From Chitinophaga sp. YR573 (lineage in GTDB: Bacteria > Bacteroidota > Bacteroidia > Chitinophagales > Chitinophagaceae), in assembly GCF_900110995.1 (NCBI RefSeq), contig NZ_FOJF01000001.1, positions 1,815,199 to 1,879,198 of the forward strand: DNA of 64,000 nt. Direction: 5' to 3'. The position numbers and the translations under genes were made by a program. Shown piece by piece: positions 27,521 through 36,913 of the stretch (within the stretch, counting starts at the first letter, position 1; every line of letters begins with the position of its first letter). A model generated the notes under the pieces. That model was not told the origin of the DNA, did not search any database, and saw only the letters and a list, made by a program, of their open reading frames with translations.

Positions 27521-29113
27521 TTATTGGTCGTATCCCGGATTCTGTACCAAATTACCATTCAGTTTTATTTCTGTGATAGGTATTGGATAAATTCTCCTTC
27601 TTACATCTTTATTCATACTCAGCACATCATTTGGCAGTGGGTATTCCACTTCAAATTTACCAAAACGGATCAGGTCATTCCTTCTCCATCCTTCCCATGA
27701 TAATTCACGCGCACGCTCATCTAACAAAGTATCTAATGTAACACCTGAAGCAGTAGTAGCACCGGAACGTGTACGCAGTAAATTCACCAGGTAATCAGGT
27801 GTCTGTAACACGCCTCTTACAGTAGTCGGAGCAGCACCACGCAGGATCGCTTCTGCTTTCATCAGCAATATATCTGATAAGCGGAATACCGGTACATCAT
27901 TACCATTCAAACGGGTAGCCTGGATAATAGCCGGATCAGGATAGTATTTCAAAGAACGTACACCAGAAGCCTGACTGGCCTGTGTATTACCAATGTCCAT
28001 TGGTTTAGGTGGCACCAGTACCAGGTCCGGCGTAATCACGATCTGTGTAGTACCATCTGAGTAATAAACCGGCTGATTGGTAAATCCACCATTTCCATCA
28101 GGATAATACTGCGGTCCTACCAGCCATGTCTTCGTTCTGAAATCACCTGCCAGGTTAAATCTCTTGTAGAACTCAGGAGTAGTACTCATGGCGATACTTA
28201 ATCCCACATTGAAACCATAAGCCTGTACAAGGTAATAATAGAAACCGAAACGTGTAAACTGATTCCCAGGGATCTGCTGATCGTAAGGAACAGCAAAGAT
28301 GGTTTCATTAATCTGAGGACCATTATTAGGCAGGAAGATATCACGATATTTTGCATCCAGGAAATAATTGGTATTAGTCTGCACACTGTCTGCCATAGCC
28401 ACGGCCTCTGGATAACGGGCAACACCGGTATAATACTCTGAATTTAAATACAATTTAGCCAGCAATGCAAAAGCCATTCCCTTGGTAGGGCGGCCATATT
28501 GCAATACGTTAGTAGCTGCATTACTTGATTTTGCAGGCAACTGCGGAAGAATACTTAATAACTCTGTTTCGATGAACTTAAAAATAGTAGCCCTTGGCTG
28601 AGTAGCAGGTAAAGAAGCTACCGGGAAATCAGTGATCAAAGGAACATTACCATAAGTATCCATCATAAAGAAGTAATACAATGCACGCATGGCTTTTACT
28701 TCCGCAATATTCGCTGCTTTAATAGTAGTATCTACTTTAGAAGCAACCGTTAAATTAATCAGACGGTTACAGTTATTGATACCACCAAAACCCCACTGCC
28801 AGATACCTGTTACATTGGGATGATCATATGTCCAGGTATGATAGTGCAATTGTCTGTACTGACCACCATCATCAAAGTTACCATCTCTTGCAGGGATGAT
28901 CGCTTCGTCCGTAGAAAGCTCCTGCATACGCCAGTAAGCAATAGCGTAGTTAGAAGCCAGGTTGGTATACATGGTACCCAGTAAGGCAGCATAGTCATTG
29001 GATGTAGATGGGAAATTACCATTTACATACTGTGAATCTACAGACACATCCAGTTTCCTGCAGGCGCTAACAGTAACCAATACTGTTAATGCTATTAAAT
29101 ATATTTTTTTCAT
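27521..29113 (-). CDS. SusD/RagB family outer-membrane lipoprotein
   Basis: The 530-residue protein has a clear lipobox (ALTVLVTVSAC, Cys18) and SusD features: ANIAEVKAMRALYYFFMMDTYGNVPLITDFP, LSDILLMKAEAILRGA, RELSWEGWRRNDLIRFGKFE and the C-terminal PIPITEIKLNGNLVQNPGYDQ. It should sit on top of the SusC gene 20 bases upstream and bind the glycan. With the GH92 and PI-PLC-like genes downstream it defines a compact utilisation locus probably aimed at alpha-mannose-containing material. Confidence 0.93.
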   Translation of the reverse strand: MKKIYLIALTVLVTVSACRKLDVSVDSQYVNGNFPSTSNDYAALLGTMYTNLASNYAIAYWRMQELSTDEAIIPARDGNFDDGGQYRQLHYHTWTYDHPNVTGIWQWGFGGINNCNRLINLTVASKVDTTIKAANIAEVKAMRALYYFFMMDTYGNVPLITDFPVASLPATQPRATIFKFIETELLSILPQLPAKSSNAATNVLQYGRPTKGMAFALLAKLYLNSEYYTGVARYPEAVAMADSVQTNTNYFLDAKYRDIFLPNNGPQINETIFAVPYDQQIPGNQFTRFGFYYYLVQAYGFNVGLSIAMSTTPEFYKRFNLAGDFRTKTWLVGPQYYPDGNGGFTNQPVYYSDGTTQIVITPDLVLVPPKPMDIGNTQASQASGVRSLKYYPDPAIIQATRLNGNDVPVFRLSDILLMKAEAILRGAAPTTVRGVLQTPDYLVNLLRTRSGATTASGVTLDTLLDERARELSWEGWRRNDLIRFGKFEVEYPLPNDVLSMNKDVRRRIYPIPITEIKLNGNLVQNPGYDQ

Positions 29114-29133
29114 GATGATAATCTTTAACTTAA

Positions 29134-32124
29134 TTAGAATGAAGCACTCACACCAAGAATAAACGTGCGGGTTTTAGGATAGAAGTTGTTATAATCAATC
29201 CCGGGTGTTAAACCTCCGATATTAATTTCCGGATCAATACCACGGTATTTCGTGATCACGAAAAGGTTATTACCTGATGCATAAAAGCGAAGGCTCTTAA
29301 TGCTCTGGGTATGAGGTTTGATAGTATAACCCAGTGTAGCATTATCCATACGCAGATAAGCGCCACTTTCCAGGAAACGGTCAGAGAACAGGTAAGCATT
29401 GATATCGCTGTAAGACTCTCCCAATGTAAACCTTGGAATGTTCTGGATCTTGGAATCTACCGGGTTGTTCAAACCTGCCAGTGTACCATTCAGGATCTTA
29501 TTACCCATTACACCACGTACCAGGAATCCCAGGTCAAAGTGTTTGTAGTAAAAGTTATTGCTCCATCCATATATTAAGGTAGGCTGTGCATTACCACTGA
29601 TGCGTGCATCTGTAGTTAATGGCTGTGTAGCAGTGATAGTACCATCTGCTTTCTGATAAGTACTTACACCACTTGCATTTTTACCCATGTAATGCCATAA
29701 GTTAAAAGTACCTAAAGCATATCCTGGCTGAACGATCTGGCTGTAATTACCTGACTGACCTTTACCTCCTAACTGCGCCGTCTGGATATAGTTTATAGCA
29801 AACTTGCTGTTAGACAGATTTTCTATCACGTTCTTGTTATGCGCAAAGTTCAGAGAGGTTTTCCAGGTGAAGTCGCTGGTCTTTATTGCTGTAGCTGTTA
29901 ACACTACTTCAATACCACTGTTTTTGATACTACCCACATTCGCTGTATAGGTAGGTACAAAGTACTGCGTAGTAGAAACCGGATACTGATCATAAATCAG
30001 GTCAGAAGTCTTCTTGATATAATAATCAACCGAACCACTGATACGGTCTTTCAAAATACCGAAGTCGATACCAATGTTCGTGGTAGCAGTGCTTTCCCAT
30101 TTCAGGTCCGGGTTATCATTACGTACAGGGCCTATCGCATTGGTGATATTACCATTGTATAAGAACTTGGCATTACCGGCAGGAGTACCATAAATCAACA
30201 GAGAAGAGAAAGCGTTAAAACCAGCACTGTTACCGGATACACCGTAACCAGCTCTCAGTTTCAATACGCTGATAACAGGCACCTTCTGCATGAACTCTTC
30301 ACTGGTGATATTCCATCCTGCAGATATCGCCGGGAAATAACCCCAACGGTTATTGATACCAAAAGCAGATGATCCGTCATTTCTTAAAGATGCCTGGAAG
30401 AGGTATTTATCTTTATAATTATACTGTACACGACCATAATAAGAGATCAGTCTCAGTGTAGATATAGGGTTGTTATCAAACGCAATCTGTGAAGTATTTG
30501 CAGGATTTGATAAGAACAGGTTATTATAAGTAAGATTATCGTTAGAGAAGTTCTGGGTAGTAACACCAAAACCATCATTCGATTTATCCTGCTGATAAGT
30601 ATAACCGGCCAGTAACTTCACACTATGAAAACCAAAAGTCTTATCATAGTTAAAATACGATTCCAGTACAGAGCTGGTATTCAGGTATGCCTTCCTGGTA
30701 GCAAGACCATTAAAGTTTACCGCCAGGCCAGATTTACTGTTTGAATAACTGTTATAGTTATTCTGATCACGCTGGGTAGTAACAGACAAAGTATATTTTA
30801 ATCCTTTGATGATCTCTACCTGCGCTACACCATTCACCATAGATTTACTATCATCAGTCTTGATGATGTTATTATCGATCAGAGATAATGGGTTCAATGT
30901 ACCACTACCAGTCCTTGCGTAATATTCTTTATAAGAACCATCCGGATTAAAAGGACTAACAGTTGGCAAATAGAACAACATGTTAGATAATACCTGGGAC
31001 TGAGGAATATCATTATTCTTAGTATGACTGTTCGTTAATGTAACACCCAGTCTTAAACGGTTATCAAAGAAACGCTGATTGATATAACCCCTCAGGATAG
31101 TACGTTCCAGCGAGCTATTCTTCAGGATACCATCGTTCTTCAGATAGTTCAGGCTTGCTCCATACTCTGTGTTTACAGTAGCACCACCATAAGCAATGTT
31201 ATGATTCTGGGAGTAACCTTTTCTTTCTACCAGTTTCTGCCAGTCTGTATTGGAACCATCATCATTCAGTACAGGAAGTAAAGTTTGTCCGTTCTTTTTC
31301 AGATAGGCACGCAGTTCATCTCCACTCAGCATATCAATGGTCTTGGACACTTCTTCCATCGCGCCATAAGCGTTATAAGTCAGTCTGGTCTGACCAGGTT
31401 TTGCTCTTTTGGTAGTAACGATAATTACACCATTTGCAGCACGCGCACCATAAATAGCAGTAGCAGAAGCATCTTTCAGTACATCAATACTTTCGATATC
31501 AGAAGGAGCCAGCAGGTCGATAGACGCACCCGGCACACCATCTATTACATAAAAAGGTTCCATAGCACCACCCGTAGTACGGATAGTAGAAGGGCCTCTC
31601 AATACAACAGCAGGGGCCGCGTTAGGGTCACCACTTTTAGTAACGTTCAAACCAGCCACTTTACCCTGTAACAATTCAGCGGGGGTTGTTAATACGCCCT
31701 GGTTGAATTCTTCGGATTTGATAGTGGTGATAGACCCGGTAACATCCTTTTTGCTGGACGTACCATAACCGATTACAACCACATCCCTTAATTGTTTGGT
31801 ATCAGTAACAAGCGTTACATTGATCACTTTCTTATCGCCTGCTCTTACCACTTTAGGCAATTCGCCCATAAGCGTAAAAGAGAGCACATCATCCGGACCT
31901 GCAACGGTAATGGAGTATGCACCATTTGCATTGGTGATAGTACCATTGTTTGTTCCTTTCACGGTAACAGTTACACCAGGCAATGGCACATTGCTTTCAT
32001 CCGTAACGATACCTTTAATAGTGATGCTTTCTTTTTGTTGTGCAGAAGTAGCAGTACCCAACAACATCAGGAGAAGTGTTGCGATACAACAAAAAGGTGT
32101 AAGTAATTTGTACATTTCCTTCAT
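29134..32124 (-). CDS. SusC/RagA TonB-dependent transporter (no STN domain)
   Basis: The 996-residue transporter has a signal ending TATSAQ, a carboxypeptidase-regulatory domain (ITIKGIVTDESNVPLPGVTVTVKG), the plug with VVLRGPSTIRTTGGAMEPFYVIDGVPG and SIDVLKDASATAIYGARAANGVI, and a long barrel ending in the aromatic GVSASF. Unlike the SusC at 13020 it has no STN domain, so regulation should come from another system; none is adjacent. It is the first gene of the SusC-SusD-PI-PLC-GH92 run. Confidence 0.94.
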   Translation of the reverse strand: MKEMYKLLTPFCCIATLLLMLLGTATSAQQKESITIKGIVTDESNVPLPGVTVTVKGTNNGTITNANGAYSITVAGPDDVLSFTLMGELPKVVRAGDKKVINVTLVTDTKQLRDVVVIGYGTSSKKDVTGSITTIKSEEFNQGVLTTPAELLQGKVAGLNVTKSGDPNAAPAVVLRGPSTIRTTGGAMEPFYVIDGVPGASIDLLAPSDIESIDVLKDASATAIYGARAANGVIIVTTKRAKPGQTRLTYNAYGAMEEVSKTIDMLSGDELRAYLKKNGQTLLPVLNDDGSNTDWQKLVERKGYSQNHNIAYGGATVNTEYGASLNYLKNDGILKNSSLERTILRGYINQRFFDNRLRLGVTLTNSHTKNNDIPQSQVLSNMLFYLPTVSPFNPDGSYKEYYARTGSGTLNPLSLIDNNIIKTDDSKSMVNGVAQVEIIKGLKYTLSVTTQRDQNNYNSYSNSKSGLAVNFNGLATRKAYLNTSSVLESYFNYDKTFGFHSVKLLAGYTYQQDKSNDGFGVTTQNFSNDNLTYNNLFLSNPANTSQIAFDNNPISTLRLISYYGRVQYNYKDKYLFQASLRNDGSSAFGINNRWGYFPAISAGWNITSEEFMQKVPVISVLKLRAGYGVSGNSAGFNAFSSLLIYGTPAGNAKFLYNGNITNAIGPVRNDNPDLKWESTATTNIGIDFGILKDRISGSVDYYIKKTSDLIYDQYPVSTTQYFVPTYTANVGSIKNSGIEVVLTATAIKTSDFTWKTSLNFAHNKNVIENLSNSKFAINYIQTAQLGGKGQSGNYSQIVQPGYALGTFNLWHYMGKNASGVSTYQKADGTITATQPLTTDARISGNAQPTLIYGWSNNFYYKHFDLGFLVRGVMGNKILNGTLAGLNNPVDSKIQNIPRFTLGESYSDINAYLFSDRFLESGAYLRMDNATLGYTIKPHTQSIKSLRFYASGNNLFVITKYRGIDPEINIGGLTPGIDYNNFYPKTRTFILGVSASF

Positions 32125-32271
32125 GTAATTTAATTGTTAAGGATTGCTGATGAAGTCTGAATCGAATCGTCCAATAGGGTATACGTTCGTCAGTGCCTTG
32201 TCCCCCGGCTCTTAACAATTAGTTCACATGAGGGTAACATGACAATTTTGCCTAATTTTGCAAGTATCATC

Positions 32272-33150
32272 ATGATAAATAAAATAATAATATTAGCGGC
32301 GTTAATCCTTCTTACAGCCTATTCCTGTAAGAAAGACGAACATACTGTCATTGTTTCCGGCAACAGATATATTAGTAAAGTATTTGATTATCTGCCCGCT
32401 CCCGGTCAGTTTATCAATGAAGACAGCGCTGGTACCAAAGCAGGCGCCCAGCAACTGGTTGGCAACACAGACCACCTGGTATCACTGGGTGGTTATGGTG
32501 GCTATATTGTATTCGGCTTTGACCATTCCATTGTAAACAGTGAGGGTTATGATATCGCCATCTATGGCAATGCATTCAACACCGGTGTATATGAATGGTC
32601 CGAACCCGGCATCGTAATGGTAAGCAGGGATACGAACGGCAATGGTTTACCGGATGATACCTGGTATGAACTGGCCGGCAGTAACTACGACAGTACCAGC
32701 ACTATCAAAAAATACAGCATCACCTATTATAATCCAAAGGCTACCGTAGATGTTCCCTGGAAAGATAACCAGGGCCATACCGGCGTCGTGCTAAACAATA
32801 TATCCCATAATCACCCTTATTACCCTTCCTTTGCGGCAAATCAGGACTCTATCACTTTCACGGGTACATTACTTCCCAATACATATGGACTGAAAGAAGG
32901 TACCGGTATTTACCAGAACCTGGCTTTCTCCTGGGGCTATAGCGATAGCTGGTCGGTGAAAGATGATTACCCCGACAACTACTATAACTCTTTTGACATT
33001 ACCTGGGCTGTAGATGAAAACGGGAATAAAGTAACGCTGACTGCCATAGATTTTGTAAAAGTATATACAGGGCAGAATAATCCTGGTAATTCAATGCTGG
33101 GAGAGATTTCTACAGAAGTAAGAGGTGCGGCTGATCTTCACATAAAATAA
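32272..33150 (+). CDS. Surface-exposed lipoprotein of the PKD-associated 'cell surface protein' type
   Basis: I use the ATG at 32272, which gives a 292-residue protein with a textbook lipobox (ILAALILLTAYSC). A TAATTTTG box at 32253-32260 resembles the Bacteroidota -7 element and would make the longer frame's N-terminus untranscribed. The mature part is beta-rich with the motifs LVSLGGYGGYIVFGFDHSI, DTNGNGLPDDTWYELAGS and ITWAVDENGNKV. I recall similar lipoproteins near cobalamin or haem uptake genes in Bacteroides, but no such gene is adjacent here. Its function is unknown; ligand binding at the cell surface is likely. Confidence 0.7.
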   Translation: MINKIIILAALILLTAYSCKKDEHTVIVSGNRYISKVFDYLPAPGQFINEDSAGTKAGAQQLVGNTDHLVSLGGYGGYIVFGFDHSIVNSEGYDIAIYGNAFNTGVYEWSEPGIVMVSRDTNGNGLPDDTWYELAGSNYDSTSTIKKYSITYYNPKATVDVPWKDNQGHTGVVLNNISHNHPYYPSFAANQDSITFTGTLLPNTYGLKEGTGIYQNLAFSWGYSDSWSVKDDYPDNYYNSFDITWAVDENGNKVTLTAIDFVKVYTGQNNPGNSMLGEISTEVRGAADLHIK

Positions 33151-33250
33151 CAATACGTCATAGTGGGAAATTTACACCTAATAGTGTGATATGTGTAATT
33201 CTTAGCATCGTGCATATCTCATCTTTGTAGTGTCATTAAAGACATACAAT

Positions 33251-33991
33251 ATGAGCACATTATCACAGAAAGTAATCTTAGTAACCGGCGCATCAAGAGG
33301 TATAGGCGCAACCATAGCACAGAAACTGGCTGTAGCAGGCGCCAAAGTAATTGTCAACTATGCAGGTGGTAAAGAAGCCGCAGAGCAGACAGTTAACAGC
33401 ATCAAACAAAACGGTGGAGATGCCATTGCTTTACAGGCCGATGTAAGCAAGGCAGATGAAGTAAAAGTAATGTTCGATGCCGCTATCGCACATTATGGAA
33501 GAATCGACGTACTGGTAAACAACGCAGGTATCATGATCACCAAACTGATTAAAGATACTACAGACGAAGACTTCACACGCCAGTTCGATATCAATGTTCG
33601 CGGTACCTTCAACACCATGCGTGAAGCCGCTACCCGCCTGGCCGACAAAGGCAGTATCATCAACTTCTCTACTTCAGTGAACCGTATCATGTTGCCAACT
33701 TATGCTACCTATGTAGCTACCAAAGCAGCAGTAGAGCAACTTACCCGTGTATTCTCCAAAGAAGTAGGCGCAAGAGGTATCAATGTAAACTCCGTTTCTC
33801 CCGGCCCTACCAATACAGAATTATTTACTAAAGGCAAATCACAGGAAGTGATAGACCGGCTGGCTTCGCTCTCCCCTTTCAACCGTATCGGAGAACCCGA
33901 AGACATCGCACAAATCGTTCTCTTCTTAGCTTCTGATGAAGCAAAATGGATCAATGCACAGAACATTGGTAGTAACGGCGGTATGGCTTAA
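33251..33991 (+). CDS. Short-chain dehydrogenase/reductase (3-oxoacyl-ACP reductase-like)
   Basis: Read from the ATG at 33251, the protein is 246 residues with a classical SDR fold: the NAD(P)-binding TGASRGIG near the N-terminus, NNAGIM, the catalytic Ser in NFSTSV, Tyr-x-x-x-Lys in YVATK, and the SPGPTNTELF loop after it. The first seven codons of the longer frame (GTG start) carry nothing SDR-like. It is followed after 21 bases by a second SDR, so the two are probably cotranscribed. Substrate unknown. Confidence 0.88.
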   Translation: MSTLSQKVILVTGASRGIGATIAQKLAVAGAKVIVNYAGGKEAAEQTVNSIKQNGGDAIALQADVSKADEVKVMFDAAIAHYGRIDVLVNNAGIMITKLIKDTTDEDFTRQFDINVRGTFNTMREAATRLADKGSIINFSTSVNRIMLPTYATYVATKAAVEQLTRVFSKEVGARGINVNSVSPGPTNTELFTKGKSQEVIDRLASLSPFNRIGEPEDIAQIVLFLASDEAKWINAQNIGSNGGMA

Positions 33992-34012
33992 TCAAATTAA
34001 AATATAACAATC

Positions 34013-34765
34013 ATGAACAGTCTTAAAAATAAAGTAGCACTCATCACAGGATCAGCACGTGGTTTAGGTAAAGCAATTGCAGAACGTTATGCAGCATTAG
34101 GTGCAGACATCGTTATCAATTATTCAAGAGATAAAGCTTCTGCAGAGGAAGTAGTCAATAACATCAAAGCAATGGGCGCAAAAGTAATTGCTGTACAGGC
34201 AGATGTTAGTAAGGTAGCAGATCTGGAAAGGCTATTCCAGGAAGCTAAAAAAGCATTTGGCAAAATAGATATCGTAGTAGCCAATGCAGGTATAGAACTG
34301 GTAGAAACACCCGTAACAGATTTCACTGAAGAACAATTCGACCGTGTATTTTCTATCAATACAAAAGGCGCTTACTTCACCATGCAGCAGGCTGCAAAGA
34401 ATATAGAAGATAATGGCAGGATCATATACATCGCATCCAGCACCACTTCTTTTCCAGTACCAGGTATGGCAGTATATGGTGGTAGCAAAACAACGCCGAG
34501 ATACATGGTGGAAATTTTATCCAAAGAAATTGGTCACCGAGGTGTAACCGTAAATACTATTATTCCTTTCGCGGTAGATCACTCCGGTATTTTCGCAGAA
34601 GCTGGCAGTTATCCTGAGCTGAGAAAACAATTACTGGATAGCTGTCCAATGGGCAGGTTGGCAGAAGTAGAAGATGTTGCCAATGCAGCAGAATTTTTTG
34701 CCAGTGATCTTTCTTCTTTTGTAAACGGTCAACACCTGTTAGTAAATGGAGGTGCCACCAATTAA
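34013..34765 (+). CDS. Short-chain dehydrogenase/reductase
   Basis: The 250-residue classical SDR is related to the preceding gene but not a recent copy. It has the cofactor motif TGSARGLG, ANAGIE in place of the usual NNAG, the catalytic Ser in IASSTTS and Tyr-x-x-x-Lys in YGGSK, with the C-terminal FVNGQHLLVNGGATN. The changed NNAG motif is conservative. Its substrate cannot be inferred. Confidence 0.87.
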   Translation: MNSLKNKVALITGSARGLGKAIAERYAALGADIVINYSRDKASAEEVVNNIKAMGAKVIAVQADVSKVADLERLFQEAKKAFGKIDIVVANAGIELVETPVTDFTEEQFDRVFSINTKGAYFTMQQAAKNIEDNGRIIYIASSTTSFPVPGMAVYGGSKTTPRYMVEILSKEIGHRGVTVNTIIPFAVDHSGIFAEAGSYPELRKQLLDSCPMGRLAEVEDVANAAEFFASDLSSFVNGQHLLVNGGATN

Positions 34766-34780
34766 TCTCTATATATTAAG

Positions 34781-34817
34781 AAAGGGTATCTGTTTCTCTA
34801 TGAACCAGGTACCCTTT
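34781..34817. terminator. Hairpin between SDR pair and HD gene
   Basis: AAAGGGTA (34781-34788) pairs with TACCCTTT (34810-34817), followed by TAAATAAAT. It has a long 21-base loop, so it is a weaker candidate. It lies between convergent genes. Confidence 0.5.
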
Positions 34818-34837
34818 TAAATAAATCCTCAGGTGCA

Positions 34838-35269
34838 TTAACGTATCACACTGGCCGAAATAATCTTATACGCTTTCAGGTATTTGTTCAAACGGGCTAC
34901 ATCTTTTTCCCTTACTACATCCATACGGCGAATATCCATATTGTCAGTAAGATCATGCAGTTTCACCACACATGATAAGCGGTTTTGCAGGGTTCGCTGT
35001 ATAAACGCATCATAATCTTCATTTTCGGATAACTTGGTCACTCCACGTAAGCCCTCCAGTATCACCGGTGACAATCCCTCTGATGCCAGTTGTTCAAACG
35101 TTACATTTGTATCTTCCACTATATCATGCAATACCCCACAGATCTTCTCCTCTTCCGTAATCCCCATATTCATGACCCTCATTACATGGCCTAAATAGGG
35201 TGCTCCATATTTATCTACCTGTCCTTTGTGACCGGTTGTTGCTATTTCAATGGCTCTTTCCAGTGTCAT
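34838..35269 (-). CDS. Small HD-domain hydrolase, RSH/Mesh1-like
   Basis: The 143-residue protein has the HD signature of the RelA/SpoT hydrolase fold: GHVMRVM (first His), GVLHDIVEDT (HD pair and following acidic residues) and the later VVKLHDLTDNMD, equivalent to the KLADRLHN motif. Single-domain members (Mesh1-like small alarmone hydrolases) remove pyrophosphate from (p)ppGpp, but other nucleotides are possible. Its start lies inside the end of the sigma gene (23-base overlap), so translation is coupled to it. Confidence 0.75.
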   Translation of the reverse strand: MTLERAIEIATTGHKGQVDKYGAPYLGHVMRVMNMGITEEEKICGVLHDIVEDTNVTFEQLASEGLSPVILEGLRGVTKLSENEDYDAFIQRTLQNRLSCVVKLHDLTDNMDIRRMDVVREKDVARLNKYLKAYKIISASVIR

Positions 35270-36494
35270 ATATTCCTTCTATATTTTTAGTAATGACGGC
35301 TTTGTCTGCACTTGAGTTTGCAAGTGACAAGGCCGTCTTATAATGTCCCAATGCTTTTGCATTATCAACATCTGTATAAAGATATCCTAATAATGAATAA
35401 TAGAAATGATTATCGGTAAGCTGTAATTTCTCTGCTTCAATAATCGCTTTTCCCTTTCCGTTAGCCTTCGCAAGCGCGAATGTTCTGTTCAAAGCAGCAA
35501 TAGGCGAATACTCTATCTGAAGTAGTTGGTTATATAACTGCAAAATATTCTCCCACTTTTCGGTTGTATCTTCTTTATGCGTATGCCAGTAAGCAATACC
35601 TGCTTCAAAATGGTATTTCGATAATTTATTCCCTTTGGATGCCTGGCTCAGATAATAGATCCCCTTATCAATTAATTCCTTATTCCATAACGTTGTATCC
35701 TGATCATTATATAGAACAGTTTCCCCCTGTTCATTTATCCTGGCTTCAAACCGGGATGAATGAAAACACATCAGTGAAAGTAACGCATTCACAGCCGGTT
35801 TATTGGTAGATTCGTTTTCAGCCAGCAGGTAAGTCAGGCGCATCGCTTCCGCACAAAGATCTTTCCTTAAAATAGTATCCTGAGAGGTGGAATAATACCC
35901 TTCACTGAATAACAGATACAGCGTTATTAACACCGTGTTCAACCTCTCATCTATCTCTGCAGGTGATGGTTGTTCAATCCGTATCTTCTCAATTTTCAGC
36001 TTTTCTTTAGCCCTGTTTAACCTTTTATAAATAACTTCCTTATTAGTTAAAAAGGCATCCGCTATTTCCTGGATCCCAAATCCGCACAATAAATTCAATG
36101 CCAGTGCTATCTGGGATTCTGCAGATATACAGGGATTACACACCGTAAAGATCATCGCCAGCTGACTATCATTTATACTTTTAACAGACAGATCAATTTC
36201 GATTTCTTCTACGCTGCTACTGCTATATTTTATTTCTACTGAAAGTTTTTTGGCAAAGAGGGCATCACGTTTTAAATAATTCTTCGTTTTATTCTTGGCA
36301 ACCGTATACAGCCATCCCGTTGGGTTTTCGGGTACTCCTTTCAAGCTCCACAATTCAGTGGCAGAAAGGAAGGTATCACTAACAATATCTTCCGCTATTT
36401 CAATATGTTCTATGCCGAATAAATAACAGAGTACTGAAACAATTTTCCTGTACTCTGTCCTGAATAAACGGGGTATAAGTTCTTTTTCTTCCAT
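35247..36494 (-). CDS. ECF42-type RNA polymerase sigma factor with C-terminal TPR-like extension
   Basis: The 415-residue protein is about twice the size of a plain ECF factor. Region 2 is IAEDIVSDTFLSATELW … NPTGWLYTVAKNKTKNYLKR; region 4 is LALNLLCGFGIQEIADAFLTNKEVIYKRLNRAKEKL. The long C-terminal helical part (DUF6596/TPR-like, SRFEARINEQGETVLYNDQDTTLWNKELI) marks the ECF42 group, which lacks a classical anti-sigma factor and is typically encoded with a DGPF/YciI protein. Such a YciI gene is immediately upstream (36543), matching the group. Confidence 0.88.
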   Translation of the reverse strand: MEEKELIPRLFRTEYRKIVSVLCYLFGIEHIEIAEDIVSDTFLSATELWSLKGVPENPTGWLYTVAKNKTKNYLKRDALFAKKLSVEIKYSSSSVEEIEIDLSVKSINDSQLAMIFTVCNPCISAESQIALALNLLCGFGIQEIADAFLTNKEVIYKRLNRAKEKLKIEKIRIEQPSPAEIDERLNTVLITLYLLFSEGYYSTSQDTILRKDLCAEAMRLTYLLAENESTNKPAVNALLSLMCFHSSRFEARINEQGETVLYNDQDTTLWNKELIDKGIYYLSQASKGNKLSKYHFEAGIAYWHTHKEDTTEKWENILQLYNQLLQIEYSPIAALNRTFALAKANGKGKAIIEAEKLQLTDNHFYYSLLGYLYTDVDNAKALGHYKTALSLANSSADKAVITKNIEGIYDTGKSH

Positions 36495-36505
36495 GGATTA
36501 AATAA

Positions 36506-36535
36506 AGTGCCTTTGCAAAGGTACAAAGGCACTTA
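36506..36535 (-). terminator. Hairpin between the YciI gene and the sigma gene
   Basis: AAGTGCCTTTG (36506-36516) pairs perfectly with CAAAGGCACTT (36525-36535); on the minus strand TATTTAATCC follows. It can end the AhpD-YciI transcript before the sigma gene or limit read-through. Confidence 0.6.
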
Positions 36536-36542
36536 TTATTTT

Positions 36543-36902
36543 TCAGCTATTGCTTTCAGATACCAGCATACGCACTTCAACACTTCCGTTCCATGGCGCC
36601 CTTAAAATCGGGCAGTCCCTGGCCAGTTCTGCGGCTTCATCATAATCCAGGGCCCTTATCACAATAAATCCACCTATCGCCTCTTTAATCTCTGCATAAG
36701 GCCCATTGATAACGACCTTATCTGATTTGATCACCTTTCCATCGGGACGCAGCCTGTTACCCTGACTTACCAGTTTATTCTGAGCGGCCAGACTGCCTTT
36801 CCAGTCGAGCCATTCTTTAATAGATGCCTGCATATCTTCAGGTGAAGGCTGGTTCTCCTTCGTTTCGTGATCTCTTCTGAATATTAACATGAATTCGTCC
36901 AT
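36543..36902 (-). CDS. YciI/DGPF domain protein
   Basis: The 119-residue protein belongs to the YCII (DGPF) family. It has the N-terminal FMLIFRRD strand, a helical segment with MQASIKEWLDWKGSL, the family motif VVINGPYAEIKEAIGGF (variant of DGPFAETKE) and a C-terminal VEVRMLV strand. These small alpha/beta proteins accompany ECF42 sigma factors across bacteria, and the arrangement here is the same. Its biochemical role in those pairs is not settled; a sensor or enzyme role is suspected. It is 11 bases after the AhpD-like gene. Confidence 0.87.
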   Translation of the reverse strand: MDEFMLIFRRDHETKENQPSPEDMQASIKEWLDWKGSLAAQNKLVSQGNRLRPDGKVIKSDKVVINGPYAEIKEAIGGFIVIRALDYDEAAELARDCPILRAPWNGSVEVRMLVSESNS

Positions 36903-36913
36903 TTCCTATAAGT

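Noticed and set aside
32125..32271. Possible cobalamin riboswitch upstream of the surface lipoprotein
   Set aside because: I looked for the conserved B12-box word and supporting stems and did not find them.
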